Source: Sialis fuliginosa (Eukaryota > Arthropoda > Insecta > Megaloptera > Sialidae). Taken from it: a DNA stretch of 64,000 bases. The stretch covers positions 19,129,001 through 19,193,000 of the forward strand of contig OY540813.1 of the NCBI GenBank assembly GCA_961205875.1, written 5' to 3'. This document shows, piece by piece, positions 60,360 through 64,000 of this stretch. A model generated the notes under the pieces. That model saw only the letters and a program-made list of their open reading frames with translations, had not been told where the DNA came from and searched no databases. Position 1 is the first letter of the stretch; each line of letters opens with the position of its first letter. Position numbers and translations under genes: made by a program.

Positions 60360-60545
60360 CGGCGACAGCCCCTCCCTGAATCCACCACTGCATGTGTGTG
60401 TGTGTGTGTAATTGTATACACACTAAGGGTAGACAGAATTTACCCTGCAACTCCCAACACAAACACACCTATTCAAACAAACCGCTTGCGCACAAAGTTT
60501 TGCCGACACAAGTTCGTGCTCATGCACGTCTTGGTATCGTCTGCA
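60360..60545. promoter_or_regulatory. tup: Possible regulatory island in intron 2
   Basis: A (tg)n tract (60392-60407) followed by a unique segment of mixed composition (aagggtagacagaatttacc; cgcttgcgcacaaag; ctcatgcacgtcttgg). Two frames of 100 and 71 codons cross it without any domain. Low certainty. Confidence 0.25.
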
Positions 60546-60885
60546 TCTATATATTTATTCTCATTAAAATGTATAATTATAGTTATTTATTTCTTTGGAT
60601 ATTCTAGAATTGATCGGTATTATTTTATTTAATGAATTTATTCAATGTTTAATTGATATTCTTATACGAAATATCTTTAAAAAATATTTATTGTTGAGCA
60701 CCTACTCTGAAACATTTATTATTTTTGTTAATTTTTAGTTGGCTTTGCCAATGTGAAAAATAATAGATGTTTCAGAGGTATTGAACATATATTTTATTTT
60801 ATTAATTATACGACTATTAATTTCGACTTCACAAGAAGTTCCCATCAGGAGTCTAAGGGTCGATCCAGACTATCGAACCGGTCTC

Positions 60886-61135
60886 TATTCTTGTTTTCGT
60901 ATTTTTTGATGTTTTAAAACACATCAATCAAATAAGTACAAATTCGACATGGCAAAATCATAAAAAAGCTGTCACAGACAATTTGGTCTATTCGGCAAAT
61001 GTCATATTTACTATTCTTATATTGGCAATACGCTCTGTGATTTTGACAGTTCTTTTTATGATTTTGTAATGTCGAATTTGTACTTCTTTGATTGTATATG
61101 TTGTTAAAATATCAAATAATACGAAAACAAGAATA
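60886..61135. mobile_element. Foldback MITE, about 250 bp
   Basis: Left arm tattcttgttttcgtatt and right arm aatacgaaaacaagaata are complements. The arms continue with aagtacaaattcgacat against atgtcgaatttgtactt and caaaatcataaaaa against its complement. Non-coding. Confidence 0.7.
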
Positions 61136-61373
61136 AATAAAGGATTTTTTTGTAATTGATATTGTATTATACATTTATAACATTTGAATATGTCTTCGTG
61201 GTGACGTCAATCCCCGCGCCATCAACACCATTGATCAAGGAGCTGATGAGAGTACCTTATCTTTATATACCTTAGGTTAAGGTGTAACATTTATTTTTGA
61301 TAATTAATTTATAAATATACCTAATACGGAAGCATTTTTAATAGGCATTTATTATAACAGTTAAATCTTATAG

Positions 61374-61487
61374 TTACTAAAACTAAATACATATGTACAA
61401 ATGTACATACACCTTGACCACAATAAAACAAGTGTCGAATGCCATTGTTTTATTGTGGTTAAGGTGTACATATTTAGTTTTAGTGAC
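61374..61487. repeat. Strong hairpin, about 114 bp
   Basis: Right arm ttgttttattgtggttaagg pairs with ccttgaccacaataaaacaa (one wobble), then the pairing continues through gtgtacat and taaaactaaata, with an 11-base insert in the left arm. The loop is about 13 bases. It could be a small MITE or a transcribed hairpin. As part of intron 2 it would be in the primary transcript. Confidence 0.6.
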
Positions 61488-62120
61488 CAAGAAGTCTCAA
61501 TTTCTTCGTTTGTTTCTAATTAATTCTGTAAAAAAAATCTTTCTGGCTAAATCATAAATGATGGGAAAAAAATGAATGTCATAAATTACAGATAATAATA
61601 TAGGTACTCGACAATTTTTATCTAAAACATTTTTCTCTTGTTCGTACCGTTTCAAAAATAATTCGAAAAATAAAAATTGATAAAAGTAAACATTCGTTTC
61701 TGGTTTAGTGATCGTTTAAAATAATACATTAGATAAAAATTGTAGAGAATATTATTATTTAAATTTTATGTCCCACGATTTTTTCCTAATTTTTTTATTA
61801 GGTTACCAGAAATATTTTTTTGATAAAATTAGAAACGCTGGCAGCTATTTACTTCCAGTATTACGTATAAGAAATTCCCGTGGCACTCATGGTAGATATT
61901 TTACTTTTAATGATATTCGTACCGGTAGCAAAATTAAAAAAAAAAGTATTTTTTTCAGGGAGTAAATTTTAATTTAACAGAAAAAAAGTTGTAACGAAAA
62001 TGCACTAAAACACTTTTAATGAAATAATTAATGTTGCAGTACCTATTATTATTTTTTTCGTTTCTGTCCTGCAACAAAATTTGTTATGAGGGTTATGAAA
62101 TTAAGTATATGTAGGTAATG

Positions 62121-62296
62121 TCATAGACAACAGAGTCGTGTCAAAAGAAAGAGATAGAAAATGGTTTGGGATATACTTGTCTTTTTTCAAACAGGAGTGT
62201 CTATTTCATTCTTATTAGAAAAATAGATAGATATAGCCTAAATTTACCGCATCTCTCTCACTGTTTTGGAGAAATGTTACACCATTATGTCTATGG
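62121..62296. mobile_element. Interspersed repeat, copy 2 (probable MITE)
   Basis: Short inverted ends catagac/gtctatg bound a body shared with 41782-41970 (tttgggatatacttgtc, agtgtctattt, ctctctcactgttttggaga). It is followed at once by a 17-base tandem duplication (ctatgggtaacgttatg, twice) at about 62291-62326. Confidence 0.55.
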
Positions 62297-64000
62297 GTAA
62301 CGTTATGCTATGGGTAACGTTATGTACCCATAGCAGAAAAAAGATGCAGTAACAACGAAATGAATAACGTTACTACGGGTTGCCAACATTGATAAAAATG
62401 TGCTAGTTTTGTGCTATTAAGTCACATCCTGTTAAGTTTCGTGATGAACGTTATATCGCATGTTGACGTGAATATTTTCAAGGTTCTTTGAAAGTATTCA
62501 TGTATTTATGAAAATATACATTCATATGTATATTGTATTTGTATACTATAAAATTATTTTAAATCAGAATGGCTTCTTTTCATTAATTCATTATATATTA
62601 TTAAAAAAAAATTAGAATAAAATAACCTTAAAATATATCTGACATTTTGAATATTTTATGATACAAAAATACTTATTCCCATTTAGTTTTGCGTGTACTT
62701 TCGTTTGGTCTATTCATGGTATCTGTTTCAATCGAGAAATACGTTAAAATTAATGATAATTTAATTATATCTTAAGAAAACTGGTCCAACTTTAAATCGA
62801 TTTCTCGAGAAAACACATTTTTGCAGTTATAATGCTATGACTTACGACCATCGAAAAATATTTAGGTATTCTTGTAGTATAGTATACGCAGTTGTTTATA
62901 TGTCATATTGTAACAAAGTATTTGCAGTGGCAAAATTGGATGTTATTTTTAGATTAAAAGATGACCGAATCTCCGGTAGACCGTTATATATTATCCTATA
63001 GTATAGTAGGTACCAATTAAAATAAATTGATGTAAAGAAAATTTTATTTTGCTTTATTTGTTTAATTATAAATATCTACAGAGATGTTATACATAAAATA
63101 AATGTATATATTCTTGTCGTATTCGGTCCACATGAGATAAAGTAACTTTTTTTACCTAAAATAATCCCAAACTATAGCTCACATCATTCATTTAACTATT
63201 TACAAAACATGGGTTTTCTCGAACGTTTGTTTCAAGTACTTTATCGCCGTGGCTTTTCAATGACTTGAATAATTTAATTTAGGTACATTTAACTTATTAC
63301 AATGGTAATATATCACTAACAATTGTCTATATAAAGTATATTTTATATCAAATTCGATTTTGTGATCTTGAATATTTATATTTTATTTAAATCAAAAGGT
63401 ATTGACATACTGATAATCTCATAAATCTTATTTTTCTATTGAAGTTGTTGTTCGTGTATTTTTTATTACAAAATTAAAGAATGGTGATAAAATTCGTCAG
63501 ATATGGCTACAATAGGTACCTACAATTCAATTACGAGGTTACATTTATTTAAAATTAAAAATAATTAATAATAAGTATTTAGATTTATTTTGGTCTCATA
63601 TAACATTGGTTTTTTAATTCCCTTGGGATTATAGTAAAGTATTTCAAAGTTCTATTATTTTTTTTAAATTCCTTTTCAATAAATGATTAAATATTTTTTG
63701 TTTTATCTACTGTACCTAAGCCAAAACCAAACCAAACGCTTTCTGCAAGGCGTCGAATCGTTATGAATTTGATTTCGATTTCGTGTTAATAATGTTATAC
63801 ATAGTAATATAAAGTTGCTATCCATTTTATATCGCTGATTTGAATTGATTTCTCCTCAGTGTACATGTGTTAAATAGTTCATAAACACTATTAAACTGTG
63901 ATTTGAATTTAATACCCTACAGAAAGTGTGATCCCGTGGGTCAAAGGTGGCCCTGAATAGCTAGTAACACGACTTATAAAATCGTAAATATTATTAGTAT

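Larger units (their letters stand above)
58405..64000 (+). other. tup: Start of intron 2 of the Islet/tup gene
   Basis: No second LIM domain or homeodomain coding sequence appears from 58405 to the window end, so intron 2 is longer than 5.5 kb. It contains small TIR elements at 58449-58722, 59112-59283, 59360-59555, 60038-60207, 60886-61135 and 62121-62296, a hairpin at 61374-61487 and one unique island at about 60360-60545. The stretch 62340-64000 is A+T-rich and shows nothing else that I recognise. Confidence 0.75.

Noticed and set aside
1-64000. Bacterial-type features (operons, CRISPR, riboswitches, ribosome binding sites)
   Set aside because: The sequence is eukaryotic with spliced exons; no such signals were seen.

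Overview
The window is insect nuclear DNA: about 70% or more A+T, split coding exons, very long introns, many small DNA-transposon relics and short 'taggtacctac'-type simple motifs. The order cannot be fixed from what is here. Such motifs are frequent in both Lepidoptera and Sternorrhyncha.

One gene is recognised with confidence: an Islet-class LIM-homeobox gene on the + strand (Isl1/2; tailup, tup, in Drosophila). Exon 1 carries the start codon and 50 residues (25477-25627). Exon 2 encodes the complete first LIM zinc-binding domain (58203-58404). The two join in phase across a 32.6-kb intron. The second LIM domain and the homeodomain must lie beyond position 64000, so only the N-terminal part of the gene (about 118 residues) is visible. 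A G+C-rich promoter with three CCAAT boxes and a GC/KLF box lies at about 25.1-25.4 kb.

Layout: 1-25.1 kb is upstream intergenic DNA with several unique G+C-elevated islands, foldback elements, a Helitron and simple repeats. 25.1-25.63 kb holds the promoter and exon 1. 25.63-58.20 kb is intron 1, with a transposon-poor, very A+T-rich first part, a dense pile-up of TIR elements at 29.7-40.2 kb, and several unique islands that are candidate enhancers. 58.2-58.4 kb is the LIM1 exon. 58.4-64 kb is the start of intron 2, with a further group of small TIR elements.

Mobile DNA is almost entirely non-autonomous. It includes hAT-type MITEs (two with perfect 8-bp target duplications), PIF/Harbinger-like MITEs with TTA duplications, long foldback elements with TA flanks, two Helitrons with intact 3' hairpin and CTAG ends (one nested in another repeat), and hammerhead-like motifs of the Penelope type. 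No element coding capacity, retrovirus-like element, rRNA, tRNA or CRISPR was seen. The remaining open frames look like chance frames in A+T-rich DNA.
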